Source of the DNA: Limosilactobacillus caviae
Lineage (GTDB): Bacteria > Bacillota > Bacilli > Lactobacillales > Lactobacillaceae
Assembly (NCBI RefSeq): GCF_014635905.1
Contig: NZ_BMDS01000001.1
Coordinates: forward strand, 186,001-250,000
DNA length: 64,000 nucleotides
Reading direction: 5' to 3'
Made by a program: the position numbers and the translations under genes. The notes beneath the pieces are model-generated. The model did no database searches, had not been told where the DNA came from, and saw nothing but the letters and a program-made list of their open reading frames with translations. The first letter of the stretch is position 1, and every line of letters starts with the position of its first letter. Of the stretch, positions 1 to 8,037 are shown piece by piece.

Positions 1-29
1 AATGCTGTTCGATTAATTGTAAAATTCAT
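1..29 (-). CDS. dnaN: DNA polymerase III beta clamp, N-terminal fragment
   Basis: Only nine codons and part of a tenth lie inside the window. They read M-N-F-T-I-N-R-T-A, which matches the usual start of the bacterial sliding clamp. A Shine-Dalgarno sequence (AAGGACTGA on the complement, 35-43) precedes the ATG at a normal distance. The gene follows dnaA on the same strand, the standard Firmicute dnaA-dnaN order, which supports the call despite its shortness. The rest lies left of the window. Confidence 0.85.
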
Positions 30-53
30 ATGGTTCAGTCCTTTTTTGAGTGG

Positions 54-203
54 ATATATATATATTTAATTAATAATTTAAAATATAGTAGTAGTAGGGC
101 TTGTTAATATTGTGGATAACTCGATAAAAGCTAAATATAATGAGTTATCCACCTGTTGATAAGTTGTGGATAACTTTGAGGATAAAAATAATAGTTATCC
201 ACA
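54..203. other. oriC, dnaA-dnaN intergenic part: DNA unwinding element, DnaA-trios and DnaA boxes
   Basis: DnaA boxes are visible at 111-119 and 165-173 (TGTGGATAA), 145-153 (TTATCCACC), 154-162 (TGTTGATAA) and 195-203 (TTATCCACA). To their left lies a GC cluster (GGGC, 97-100), then four tandem TAG trinucleotides (86-97), then a run of almost pure A/T (54-85). Read away from the boxes this is 3'-GAT repeated, the DnaA-trio arrangement described for Bacillus subtilis, where DnaA loads on single strand and melts the AT-rich stretch. This is therefore the likely initial opening site. The box and trio pattern is directly visible; the melting function is inferred. Confidence 0.8.
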
Positions 204-205
204 AC

Positions 206-1528
206 CTATGAGCGAAGTTTAGCTTTTAATTTTGTAATATCATTTTGTAAGTCGGTATCTTTTTTCAGTCCTGCTTCAATTTTATCGATTGCATGAAGGA
301 CTGTGGTATGGTCTTTTCCACCAAATTCGTTACCAATTTTTGGTAGTGAAGAATCGGTAAGTTCGCGTGAAAGATACATGGCTATTTGTCGTGGCATGAC
401 GATTTGTTTAACCCGTTTTTTACCGAGGATGTCGCTTTGGGTAATATTGTAGAAATCAGCAACTTGTTTTTGAATAGTTGCAATTGAAATCTCAGTTTTT
501 GCTTCGCGATGAAGACCCTTTAATGCTTGAGATGCTAGGCTAGGTGTAATCCGTTCGCCACTAAGATTAGCAAAGGCTTGTACTTTTGTTAGTGCACCTT
601 CAAGTTCACGAATATTGGTATCGATCTGACCAGCAATATAGTTAAGGGTATCGTTACCAATGTCAATATGGTCCTCTTCAACTTTGCTGCGTAAAATGGC
701 AATTCGTGTTTCTAAGTCTGGTGGCGTAATTTCTACTGTTAAGCCCCAGCGGAAACGAGATACAAGGCGGTCTTGTAGTTCTGGAATCTCATTAGGAATG
801 CGATCAGAAGTCATGACGATCTGCTTTTTACGATCATGAAGGGCATTGAAGGTATTAAAGAATTCTAATTGTGTCCCTTCCTTATTGGCTAGAAATTGAA
901 TATCATCAATTAGCAGTAAATCTAGGTTACGATATTCTTCCCGTAATTGTTCAGTTGTGTTGTTACGAATAGCATTAATGTAGTCGTTTGTAAAATCTTC
1001 GCTAGTAACGTATTTAACGCGCGCATTTGGATTAACTTGCAGCATATGGTTACCAATAGCTTCCATTAGGTGCGTCTTGCCTAATCCAACACCACCATAA
1101 ATAAAGAGCGGATTATAAAGACTACCTGGACTTTCAGCAACAGCGAATGCTGCAGCGTGAGCCATTTTATTTCCTTCTCCAACAACAAATGTTCCAAAAT
1201 TATAATGAGGATTTAATGGAGTATCCATTTCGAAAGAAGGGGTTATGTCGTCTTGCGTTTTTTTATTTGTGTAGGTAAATTCTCCCTCTAAAATATAATG
1301 CGGCTCTACGGAATGGCCTAACTCACGCTGGGCGAAATCCTTAAGCTGCGTATTTAAATTTTTGCGCCAAAAATCGCGGTGCACCGGAGTGGGCACCTCG
1401 ATTTCTAGTTGATTTTGAGAGAGAGAAATTGCTTTTGCCGGAGCAATCAAAGTGTCAAAGGTAACCGGAGTGGTATCTTGACGAAATGAATTTTGGATCG
1501 CTTCCCACAGAGAATCGAGCTCAGTCAA
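206..1528 (-). CDS. dnaA: chromosomal replication initiator DnaA
   Basis: A 440-residue protein of normal length. An N-terminal interaction domain is followed by a short linker, then an AAA+ ATPase with Walker A GGVGLGKTH (about residues 145-153) and Walker B LLLIDDIQF (about 205-213), and a C-terminal helix-turn-helix with the signature GGKDHTTVLHAI (about 404-415). The protein binds DnaA boxes at oriC, melts the origin and helps load the DnaB helicase. It is transcribed away from the box cluster upstream and is followed by dnaN. The flanking boxes, including some just upstream of the start codon, make autoregulation by DnaA likely. Confidence 0.98.
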   Translation of the reverse strand: MTELDSLWEAIQNSFRQDTTPVTFDTLIAPAKAISLSQNQLEIEVPTPVHRDFWRKNLNTQLKDFAQRELGHSVEPHYILEGEFTYTNKKTQDDITPSFEMDTPLNPHYNFGTFVVGEGNKMAHAAAFAVAESPGSLYNPLFIYGGVGLGKTHLMEAIGNHMLQVNPNARVKYVTSEDFTNDYINAIRNNTTEQLREEYRNLDLLLIDDIQFLANKEGTQLEFFNTFNALHDRKKQIVMTSDRIPNEIPELQDRLVSRFRWGLTVEITPPDLETRIAILRSKVEEDHIDIGNDTLNYIAGQIDTNIRELEGALTKVQAFANLSGERITPSLASQALKGLHREAKTEISIATIQKQVADFYNITQSDILGKKRVKQIVMPRQIAMYLSRELTDSSLPKIGNEFGGKDHTTVLHAIDKIEAGLKKDTDLQNDITKLKAKLRS

Positions 1529-1900
1529 AATAATTCCCCCTAAAGTATTAAATTACAAACGGTATTTTATCATTACATAGCGAAGTTTTCCACAACCAAG
1601 TGAAGAATAATAAAAAAGTTTACACAACGCTGTGTGTAAAATACTAATATGCCTGTGTAAAAACTCAAAATTAATAGTTTGTGTAGAGTTATCCACAAAA
1701 ATATGTTGATATAGGTTGTTGATATAATAGCAAAAGTAAGAGTTATCAACAACTAAAAGGGTACTTGTGGATAACTTTATAAACAGGTGTGGATTTGGGG
1801 ATAAGGGCTGAATAACCCTGTTGATAACTTGTCCACAAAAGCAAAAATTACACAACGCTGTGGATTATTTATCCCGTTTTGTTAATAACCAAAAAATTTT
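1529..1900. other. oriC, upstream DnaA-box cluster
   Basis: The 500-bp gap between dnaA and rpmH holds no gene but many DnaA boxes: 1689-1697 (TTATCCACA), 1766-1774 (TGTGGATAA), and close variants at 1586-1594, 1743-1751, 1788-1796, 1819-1827, 1829-1837 and 1859-1867. A 15-bp sequence (TTACACAACGCTGTG) occurs twice, at 1620-1634 and 1848-1862. The arrangement matches the incA/incB side of the bipartite origin of B. subtilis. The dnaA promoter must lie here too but was not pinned down. Confidence 0.85.
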
Positions 1901-1936
1901 AAATAAAAATTCAACGTTTATTAATTTCATTAAGTG

Positions 1937-1945
1937 TGGTATACT
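1937..1945 (+). promoter_or_regulatory. rpmH promoter, extended -10
   Basis: TGGTATACT at 1937-1945 is an extended -10 element about 80 bases before rpmH. The -35 region (near 1917-1922) is poor, which is common with extended -10 promoters. It would drive rpmH and perhaps rnpA-yidC by readthrough. Confidence 0.5.
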
Positions 1946-2024
1946 ACCAAAGTATGTTTGAAGAGATCGTCTTTTTAGACTCTAGAAACCAAACCACTCG
2001 AAATATAATAGGAGGTGCAATTGT

Positions 2025-2159
2025 ATGAAGCGCACGTTTCAACCAAAGAAGCGTCACCGTGCACGTGTCCATGGCTTCCGTAAGCGCATGAGCACCAGTA
2101 ACGGCCGTAAGGTATTAGCACGTCGGCGTCAAAAGGGCAGAAAAGTATTATCTGCATAA
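2025..2159 (+). CDS. rpmH: 50S ribosomal protein L34
   Basis: A 44-residue, very basic protein starting [22 protein letters not shown]-like and ending KVLSA, the standard L34 sequence and length. It is a structural protein of the large ribosomal subunit. The start has a perfect AGGAGG ribosome binding site (2010-2015). It sits next to oriC and ahead of rnpA, as in nearly all bacteria, and is followed at once by an intrinsic terminator. Codon use is strongly biased to CGT/AAG, as expected for a highly expressed gene. Confidence 0.97.
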   Translation: MKRTFQPKKRHRARVHGFRKRMSTSNGRKVLARRRQKGRKVLSA

Positions 2160-2164
2160 CCACG

Positions 2165-2188
2165 GCCACTTTTACAGTGGCTTTTTTT
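2165..2188 (+). terminator. rpmH terminator
   Basis: Stem GCCACT (2165-2170) pairs with AGTGGC (2176-2181) around a 5-base loop and is followed by seven T. It separates the very abundant rpmH message from rnpA, so rnpA probably depends on partial readthrough or a weak internal promoter. Confidence 0.85.
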
Positions 2189-2298
2189 ATTGTGTGGGGC
2201 AGGGCAGTCAGCTTGACGAGCCATTGGAATCGTTAAAGTTGTCGTATGTCCAGCCCTATTTTTATATCTACTTAAAATTAAGGCTGGGGATTATATAC

Positions 2299-2652
2299 AT
2301 GAGAAAATCATATCGCGTAAAAAAGGAAAGTGAGTTTCAACGGGTTTTTGAAACCCATAATTCCGTAGCCAACCATAAATTTGTCGTGTATCAAATGGAA
2401 AAACCAGGACAGAAACATTTTCGAGTCGGCATTTCTGTTGGGAAAAAGATTGGAAATGCTGTTCATCGTAATTGGGTTAAGCGGCGAATTCGTCAAACCC
2501 TATTAGAGGTAAAACCACAATTGCGGTCTGATGTTGACTTTTTGGTTATTGCTAGGACAGCGGCAGATGGTTTATCGATGGCAGAAACAAAGAAAAACCT
2601 AGTGCATGTCTTAAAACGAGCACATCTGTTAGATGAAAAAAGTGAGGATTAG
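2299..2652 (+). CDS. rnpA: ribonuclease P protein component
   Basis: A 117-residue basic protein starting [15 protein letters not shown], with the conserved RNase P motif around [11 protein letters not shown] (RN..KR..R) in the middle. It binds the catalytic RNA (rnpB, not in this window) and helps remove 5' leaders from pre-tRNA. The frame is open another 35 codons upstream, but that extension has no RNase P similarity and runs back to the rpmH terminator. The ATG at 2299, with GGGGA upstream, is the better start. The stop is separated by only three bases from the next gene, so rnpA-yidC look translationally coupled. Confidence 0.95.
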   Translation: MRKSYRVKKESEFQRVFETHNSVANHKFVVYQMEKPGQKHFRVGISVGKKIGNAVHRNWVKRRIRQTLLEVKPQLRSDVDFLVIARTAADGLSMAETKKNLVHVLKRAHLLDEKSED

Positions 2653-2655
2653 GAT

Positions 2656-3489
2656 TTGAATAAGAAAACGAAAAAATTCCTAAGCTTAGGGGCAATCATG
2701 AGTTTAACGTTATTATTAGCTGCTTGCTCTAATAAGCCGATTACAAGTCATAGTACTGGTATCTGGGATCATTACATTATCTATAATTGTTCGCAATTCA
2801 TTATCTGGCTATCCAAGCATTTTGGCGGATATGGAATGGGGATCATTATCTTTACGATCATCATTCGGATTATTTTGCTACCATTGATGTTCTATCAAAC
2901 GAAGACGATGATGAAAACGCAAGAACTTGCTCCTAAGCTAAAGGCAATTCAGAAAAAGTATTCATCACGTGATCGAGAATCAATGCAAAGGATGCAAATG
3001 GAAACCCAAAAGCTTTATAAAGAAGCAGGAGTTAATCCGTGGGCATCAATGCTACCTTTATTGGTTCAGTTGCCAGTTATGTGGGCACTTTACCAAGCAA
3101 TTTGGCGAACAAGCGCATTGCGGAACGGAACTTTCCTATGGTTGCAATTAGGACACCCGGATCCGTATTACATCATGCCAATTTTAGCGGCGTTATTTAC
3201 GTTTATTAGTTCTTGGTTATCAATGGCTTCAATGCCAGAGAAGAACTCGATGACGACTACAATGACATGGTTTATGCCAATTATGGTATTTTTCATGGCA
3301 TTAGGATTCTCATCAGCTATTACCCTATACTGGGTGGTAACAAACGCTTTCCAAGTTGTTCAAACACTTATCATTCAGAATCCATTTAAGATTCGTCGTG
3401 AGCGAGAAGAAAAGCAACAAGCTGAAAAGGTAAAGCGTCGCAAGATTGAAAAAGCAAAACGTCGGGCTTACCAAAGTCGGCGGAAATAA
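2656..3489 (+). CDS. yidC: membrane protein insertase YidC/OxaA
   Basis: A 277-residue lipoprotein-type insertase with a TTG start. The N-terminus is a signal peptide ending in the lipobox LLAAC (Cys24 modified). The 60KD_IMP/OxaA core follows, with about five membrane segments including GGYGMGIIIFTIIIRIILLP and WASMLPLLVQLPVMWALYQ, and then a highly basic C-terminal tail rich in K, R and E. It inserts Sec-dependent and Sec-independent membrane proteins and may dock on ribosomes through the basic tail. It sits between rnpA and jag, the classical neighbourhood. Lactobacilli normally carry a second copy elsewhere. Confidence 0.95.
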   Translation: MNKKTKKFLSLGAIMSLTLLLAACSNKPITSHSTGIWDHYIIYNCSQFIIWLSKHFGGYGMGIIIFTIIIRIILLPLMFYQTKTMMKTQELAPKLKAIQKKYSSRDRESMQRMQMETQKLYKEAGVNPWASMLPLLVQLPVMWALYQAIWRTSALRNGTFLWLQLGHPDPYYIMPILAALFTFISSWLSMASMPEKNSMTTTMTWFMPIMVFFMALGFSSAITLYWVVTNAFQVVQTLIIQNPFKIRREREEKQQAEKVKRRKIEKAKRRAYQSRRK

Positions 3490-3496
3490 ATTTTGG

Positions 3497-3530
3497 GGGT
3501 TGTAGTAAGAAAATTACTGCAAGCCTTTTT
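3497..3530 (+). terminator. terminator after yidC
   Basis: A 12-base stem with one mismatch (3497-3508 with 3514-3525, loop GAAAA-like) is followed by five T. It closes the rpmH-rnpA-yidC segment. Confidence 0.75.
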
Positions 3531-3590
3531 ATTTGTTGGGAACTTTAAGTAGATTACAGGTCATAAACAAAACATGTGGGGGATAGGACA

Positions 3591-4340
3591 ATGACAATCT
3601 TTGTTGGGACAACGATTGAAGAAGCAAAGGAAAAGGCAAGTACACAATTAAAGCTAACTGCGGGACAAACAATTGACATTAAGGTTATTCAGCAGCCACG
3701 GCACGGATTTCTAGGAATTGGTCGACGAGAAGCTAAAATTGATGTAGTGGTAAAAGATAAGGAAAGACTTTCAGCTTCAATAAAAGAAGAGAGCAAAGAA
3801 ATAGATGAGGCGCCATCAAATATTAAAGATGGGGAACTAGATCCAGCCGAAATTAAACGCCGGCAGGAAGCTAACCTAAAGAAGGTTCGAGAAACTAGCA
3901 CTCAACTAGTGGATTATCTTGTAACAGTATTTAAGGAACTAGGTATTATTGTTAAGCCTAAAATTACCGAATTAGAAGCTCATGAACTAAAAATAGATCT
4001 TGAAACAGCAGAAAATGGCCGGGTAATTGGTAAACATGGCCGGCGAATCAATGCAATGGAACAGCTTAGCAACACATTCATGGATTACCATGGAGCTGCC
4101 AAGGTAAATGTTGTTCTTGATACATCTAATTATCGTGAACGTCGACGAGAAACGATCCACCACTTGGCACAAAAGGCAGCTACAGAAGTCGTTGCTAATA
4201 GGAAAGCTGTCTTTATGGATCCAATGCCAGCACGTGAACGAAAACAAATTCACCAAGAATTAGAGAGTAATGATCATGTTAAGACCTACTCTCATGGGCG
4301 TGAACCATACCGCAGTGTTGTAATTGCGCCCAAAGATTAA
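3591..4340 (+). CDS. jag: RNA-binding protein Jag/KhpB
   Basis: A 249-residue protein with three parts: an N-terminal Jag_N domain (about 1-50), an acidic linker, a KH domain carrying the GKHG loop in RVIGKHGRRINAMEQL, and a C-terminal R3H domain with RERRRETIHHLA. Such proteins (Jag, KhpB, EloR) bind RNA and in lactic acid bacteria influence cell elongation and division. A GTG further upstream (3576) is in frame, but the ATG at 3591 has a GGGGGAT ribosome binding site at the right distance and begins at the conserved MTIFVG. It lies after yidC but behind a terminator. Confidence 0.93.
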   Translation: MTIFVGTTIEEAKEKASTQLKLTAGQTIDIKVIQQPRHGFLGIGRREAKIDVVVKDKERLSASIKEESKEIDEAPSNIKDGELDPAEIKRRQEANLKKVRETSTQLVDYLVTVFKELGIIVKPKITELEAHELKIDLETAENGRVIGKHGRRINAMEQLSNTFMDYHGAAKVNVVLDTSNYRERRRETIHHLAQKAATEVVANRKAVFMDPMPARERKQIHQELESNDHVKTYSHGREPYRSVVIAPKD

Positions 4341-4348
4341 CTTATTTA

Positions 4349-4377
4349 TTGACAATTTGTAGTAATAATTTTAGAAT
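4349..4377 (+). promoter_or_regulatory. mnmE-mnmG promoter
   Basis: TTGACA (4349-4354), a 17-base spacer and TAGAAT (4372-4377) form a near-consensus sigma-A promoter. Transcription would begin near 4384, about 115 bases before the mnmE start codon, so the leader includes the hairpin at 4416-4476. Confidence 0.8.
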
Positions 4378-4415
4378 ATGAGCGGTTATAAATTTTAATA
4401 CTCGTTAAAGTAGTG

Positions 4416-4476
4416 AAAGTGCTTTGACCATGTTAGTAACGATTTTCGTTATTATGCATGGACTGGCACTTTTTTT
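4416..4476 (+). terminator. intrinsic terminator in the mnmE leader (possible attenuator)
   Basis: AAAGTGC (4416-4422) pairs with GCACTTT (4466-4472), CCATG (4428-4432) with CATGG (4457-4461) and TAACG (4437-4441) with CGTTA (4447-4451), followed by a T tract to 4476. It sits between a strong promoter and the mnmE ribosome binding site, so it would stop mnmEG transcription unless bypassed. Confidence 0.75.
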
Positions 4477-4498
4477 GTTAGAAAGGAGTAAAGTAGCG

Positions 4499-5887
4499 AT
4501 GGCAAACAGCGAGAATGATACGATTGCAGCAATTTCAACGCCAGTCGGTGAAGGAGGCATCTCCATTATCCGGATTAGCGGGGATGATGCGGTGAAAGTT
4601 GCACAACGGATTTACAAGGGCAAAGATCTCGCAAAGGTAGCAAGTCACACTATTAATTATGGTCATATTGTCGACCCCGATACGGACCAAGAAGTTGATG
4701 AAGTAATGGTCTCAGTAATGCGGGCGCCTCATACATATACCCGCGAAGATATAATCGAAATCAACTGCCATGGTGGATTATTAGCAACTAATCGTATTTT
4801 GCAATTAGTACTCAGCTTTGGCGCACGGATGGCAGAGCCTGGGGAATTCACTAAACGCGCCTTTTTAAACGGACGGATTGACTTATCACAATCTGAAGCT
4901 GTAATGGACTTGATTCGGGCTAAAACAGATAAGTCAATGAAAGTTGCGCTGAATCAACTAGATGGCGATTTGTCACGGCTGATTCGGCATTTGCGTAAAG
5001 ATATTTTGGATGTTTTAGCGCAAGTTGAGGTTAATATCGATTATCCAGAATATGACGCAGTTGAAGAAATGACAACGAAGCTCTTAAAAGAGAAGGCGGC
5101 AGATATTCAGCAACGAATCCAAAGTTTATTAAAAACAGCTAAACAAGGGAAAGTTTTACGGGATGGTTTAGCGACAGCAATTATTGGTCGGCCAAATGTC
5201 GGTAAATCGAGTCTGCTAAACTCACTGTTACATGAAGATAAGGCAATTGTCACGAACATCGCAGGAACGACCCGTGATGTGATTGAAGAATATGTAAATG
5301 TAAACGGTGTGCCATTAAAATTAATCGATACAGCTGGAATTCGTGATACTAATGACCAAGTAGAAAAGATCGGGGTGGAGCGGAGTCGAAAAGCATTAAG
5401 TGCCGCTGACTTGGTTCTTCTATTAATCGATAGCGCTGCTGACTTAACTGATGAAGACCGTCAATTACTTGAAGCAACGAAGGATAAACAACGAATCATT
5501 ATTTTGAATAAAACGGATCTTCCACGGAAGGTTAACTTAGATGAATTAAAAGAATTAGCAGAAAACAGCGCAGTTATTGAAACTTCAATTGTCAATCATG
5601 ATGGAATGGATCAGCTTGGTGACCAAATCAGTCACATGTTCTTTAACGAAGGAATTGAGAGTAGTCAAAGCAATGTGATGGTTACTAATGCGCGGCATAT
5701 TGGATTGTTACATCAAGCAAACGATGCCTTAAATGATGTTTTGAAAGGTATTAATGATGGGATGCCGGTTGACCTTGTTCAAATTGATATGACCAGGTGC
5801 TGGGATTTATTAGGTGAAATTACAGGTGACAGTTATCAAGATGAACTGTTAGATCAGCTATTTAGTCAATTCTGTTTAGGAAAGTAG
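4499..5887 (+). CDS. mnmE: tRNA modification GTPase MnmE (TrmE)
   Basis: A 463-residue protein. The N-terminal tetrahydrofolate-binding domain (about 1-120) is followed by a helical domain that holds an inserted Ras-like G domain: GRPNVGKSS (about residue 230), GTTRDV, DTAGI, NKTD. It ends in the catalytic CLGK motif. With MnmG it makes 5-carboxymethylaminomethyl or aminomethyl uridine at tRNA wobble position 34. The frame is open upstream, but that region is the leader hairpin; ATG 4499 has a strong GAAAGGAG site. mnmG follows after 8 bases, forming one operon. Confidence 0.97.
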   Translation: MANSENDTIAAISTPVGEGGISIIRISGDDAVKVAQRIYKGKDLAKVASHTINYGHIVDPDTDQEVDEVMVSVMRAPHTYTREDIIEINCHGGLLATNRILQLVLSFGARMAEPGEFTKRAFLNGRIDLSQSEAVMDLIRAKTDKSMKVALNQLDGDLSRLIRHLRKDILDVLAQVEVNIDYPEYDAVEEMTTKLLKEKAADIQQRIQSLLKTAKQGKVLRDGLATAIIGRPNVGKSSLLNSLLHEDKAIVTNIAGTTRDVIEEYVNVNGVPLKLIDTAGIRDTNDQVEKIGVERSRKALSAADLVLLLIDSAADLTDEDRQLLEATKDKQRIIILNKTDLPRKVNLDELKELAENSAVIETSIVNHDGMDQLGDQISHMFFNEGIESSQSNVMVTNARHIGLLHQANDALNDVLKGINDGMPVDLVQIDMTRCWDLLGEITGDSYQDELLDQLFSQFCLGK

Positions 5888-5895
5888 GGAAAAGA

Positions 5896-7839
5896 ATGAA
5901 AAGTTCAGAAGCATTGCAAACATCAGATGCTGTACAATACGATGCTGGCTCATATGATGTAATCGTTGTTGGCGCAGGACATGCTGGAAGTGAAGCGGCA
6001 TTAGCGGCAGCACGGATGGGTAATAATACCTTATTAGTAACGATTAATCTTGAAATGGTTGCATTTATGCCATGTAATCCTTCTGTTGGTGGTCCGGCAA
6101 AGGGGATTGTAGTCCGAGAAATCGATGCTCTTGGTGGCGAAATGGGTCATAACATTGATAAGACTTATGTTCAAATGCGAATGCTTAATACTGGTAAGGG
6201 TCCGGCAGTTCGGGCATTACGAGCACAGGCAGATAAACATGCATACCATCGTGCAATGAAGCAGACGATTGAAGAAGAACCTAACTTAACTCTTCGCCAG
6301 GCAACTGTTGACCAATTAATTGTTGAAGATGGTGTTTGTAAAGGAGTAGTTACCAATACTGGTGCTCGTTATCATGCTAAGACAGTTGTATTGACCGTGG
6401 GAACAGCAGCACGGGGAAAAATTATTATTGGTGAATTACAATATGAATCTGGTCCTAATAACTCTAAGTCAGCAGTAAAGTTATCTGAAAACTTGGAAGA
6501 ACTCGGCTTTGACCTTGAACGTTTTAAGACCGGTACTCCGCCACGTGTTAATGGAAATACGATTGATTATGATGCAACGGAAGAACAACCAGGGGATGAA
6601 GAGCCACACCACTTTAGCTTTGATACACCAGATAGTGCCTACATTCCGATTAGTGAACAATTATCTTGTTGGTTAACTTATACGAATGAAGGAACCCACG
6701 CGATTATTCGTGAAAATCTAAGTCGGGCACCAATGTTTTCTGGTGTAATTAAGGGTGTTGGACCACGTTACTGTCCATCGATTGAAGATAAAATTGTTCG
6801 TTTTGCTGACAAGCCCCGCCACCAGGTTTTCCTTGAACCAGAAGGCCGTGATACTGATGAATATTACCTTGATGGAATTTCAACCTCCATGCCAGAGGAA
6901 ATCCAACAAAAGATCGTTCACTCAATCAAGGGCTTGGAAAAGGCAGAATTAATGCGTCCCGGCTATGCAATCGAATATGATGTCGTTGCGCCATACCAAC
7001 TCCACCCAACTTTAGAAACAAAGATTATTAAGAACCTTTATACTGCTGGCCAAACTAATGGTTCTTCGGGTTATGAAGAAGCAGCTGGACAAGGGTTAAT
7101 CGCAGGTATTAACGCAGGATTAAGAGCATTAGGGAAAGAGCCGTTTGTGCTTAAACGTTCGGATGCTTATATCGGTGTTATGATTGATGATTTAGTAACA
7201 AAAGGAACGAAAGAACCTTACCGTTTACTTACTAGTCGTGCTGAATATCGGTTGATTTTACGGCACGATAATGCTGACTTCCGATTAATGGAAATGGGAC
7301 ATAAGATCGGTTTGGTTAGCGATGAACGTCTTGCAAAGATGGAGGATAAAAAGCGCCAAGTAGCAGCTGAAATCAAACGATTAAAGGAGATTAAGCTTAA
7401 GCCAAGTGATAATAAGGTTAATGAGTTTATTGAAAATCACGGAGATAATCGTTTGAAGGACGGAATTGCTGCAGCGGACCTGTTGAAGCGGCCATACTTT
7501 GATTACCAGACACTAGCTGAATTTATTCCTGCACCAGAGCATGAGCTTGATCGCCATGTTATTGAACAAGTTGAGATTCAGTTGAAATATGCCGGCTATA
7601 TTAAGAAAGAAGAAGTTAAGGTTGAACGGATGAAGCGGATGGAAGCTAAGCGGATTCCAGATGACATTGATTACGGTGATATTGATGGCCTTGCAACGGA
7701 GGGACGGCAAAAGCTTGAAAAGATCCGCCCAGAGACTTTGGCACAAGCATCACGGATTAGCGGCGTAAACCCTGCTGATATTGCAATCTTGAGTGTTTAT
7801 GTTCGACAAGGAAAGTTTTCTAAGAAGGATCATAAATAA
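5896..7839 (+). CDS. mnmG: tRNA uridine-34 modification enzyme MnmG (GidA)
   Basis: A 647-residue FAD enzyme. After a short extra N-terminal tail of about 22 residues comes the dinucleotide fold [12 protein letters not shown], then the MnmG family blocks [19 protein letters not shown] and the C-terminal helical domain (GidA_C) that contacts MnmE. The enzyme forms a complex with MnmE and uses FADH2, NADH and methylene-THF to modify U34 of several tRNAs. It is cotranscribed with mnmE. The N-terminal tail before SYDVIVVG is longer than in many homologues; the ribosome binding site nevertheless supports ATG 5896. Confidence 0.97.
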   Translation: MKSSEALQTSDAVQYDAGSYDVIVVGAGHAGSEAALAAARMGNNTLLVTINLEMVAFMPCNPSVGGPAKGIVVREIDALGGEMGHNIDKTYVQMRMLNTGKGPAVRALRAQADKHAYHRAMKQTIEEEPNLTLRQATVDQLIVEDGVCKGVVTNTGARYHAKTVVLTVGTAARGKIIIGELQYESGPNNSKSAVKLSENLEELGFDLERFKTGTPPRVNGNTIDYDATEEQPGDEEPHHFSFDTPDSAYIPISEQLSCWLTYTNEGTHAIIRENLSRAPMFSGVIKGVGPRYCPSIEDKIVRFADKPRHQVFLEPEGRDTDEYYLDGISTSMPEEIQQKIVHSIKGLEKAELMRPGYAIEYDVVAPYQLHPTLETKIIKNLYTAGQTNGSSGYEEAAGQGLIAGINAGLRALGKEPFVLKRSDAYIGVMIDDLVTKGTKEPYRLLTSRAEYRLILRHDNADFRLMEMGHKIGLVSDERLAKMEDKKRQVAAEIKRLKEIKLKPSDNKVNEFIENHGDNRLKDGIAAADLLKRPYFDYQTLAEFIPAPEHELDRHVIEQVEIQLKYAGYIKKEEVKVERMKRMEAKRIPDDIDYGDIDGLATEGRQKLEKIRPETLAQASRISGVNPADIAILSVYVRQGKFSKKDHK

Positions 7840-7948
7840 AATTTCCCGGGAAATAAGATCTGGAGTAACTGGGTATAAGTTCAGTTCTCCGGATTTTATT
7901 ATGGTTTTATTAAGGCAAAGGGATAATATACTTAAGGCTGCTATTATA

Positions 7949-7957
7949 TGGTATAAT
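7949..7957 (+). promoter_or_regulatory. asnB promoter, extended -10
   Basis: TGGTATAAT at 7949-7957 is a perfect -10 with TGn extension, about 80 bases before asnB. No good -35 is seen. Confidence 0.6.
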
Positions 7958-8037
7958 TTAGGTTCGAGTTTTAATAACGAATTTTAAATAACTATTTTGT
8001 AATCCGTGAATTTAAGAGAAAGAAGAGGGATTTTATA

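Noticed and set aside
1553-1855. A 100-codon minus-strand open frame in the oriC region
   Set aside because: It runs through the DnaA boxes, has no ribosome binding site and a repetitive, Cys/Tyr-rich composition caused by the boxes.
1975-2169. Minus-strand open frame opposite rpmH
   Set aside because: It is the shadow of the biased rpmH codons; rpmH itself is certain.
2194-2298. N-terminal extension of rnpA by 35 residues
   Set aside because: It has no similarity to RNase P protein and starts next to the rpmH terminator.
4424-4498. N-terminal extension of mnmE by 25 residues
   Set aside because: It covers the leader hairpin and has no ribosome binding site; the conserved protein starts at 4499.
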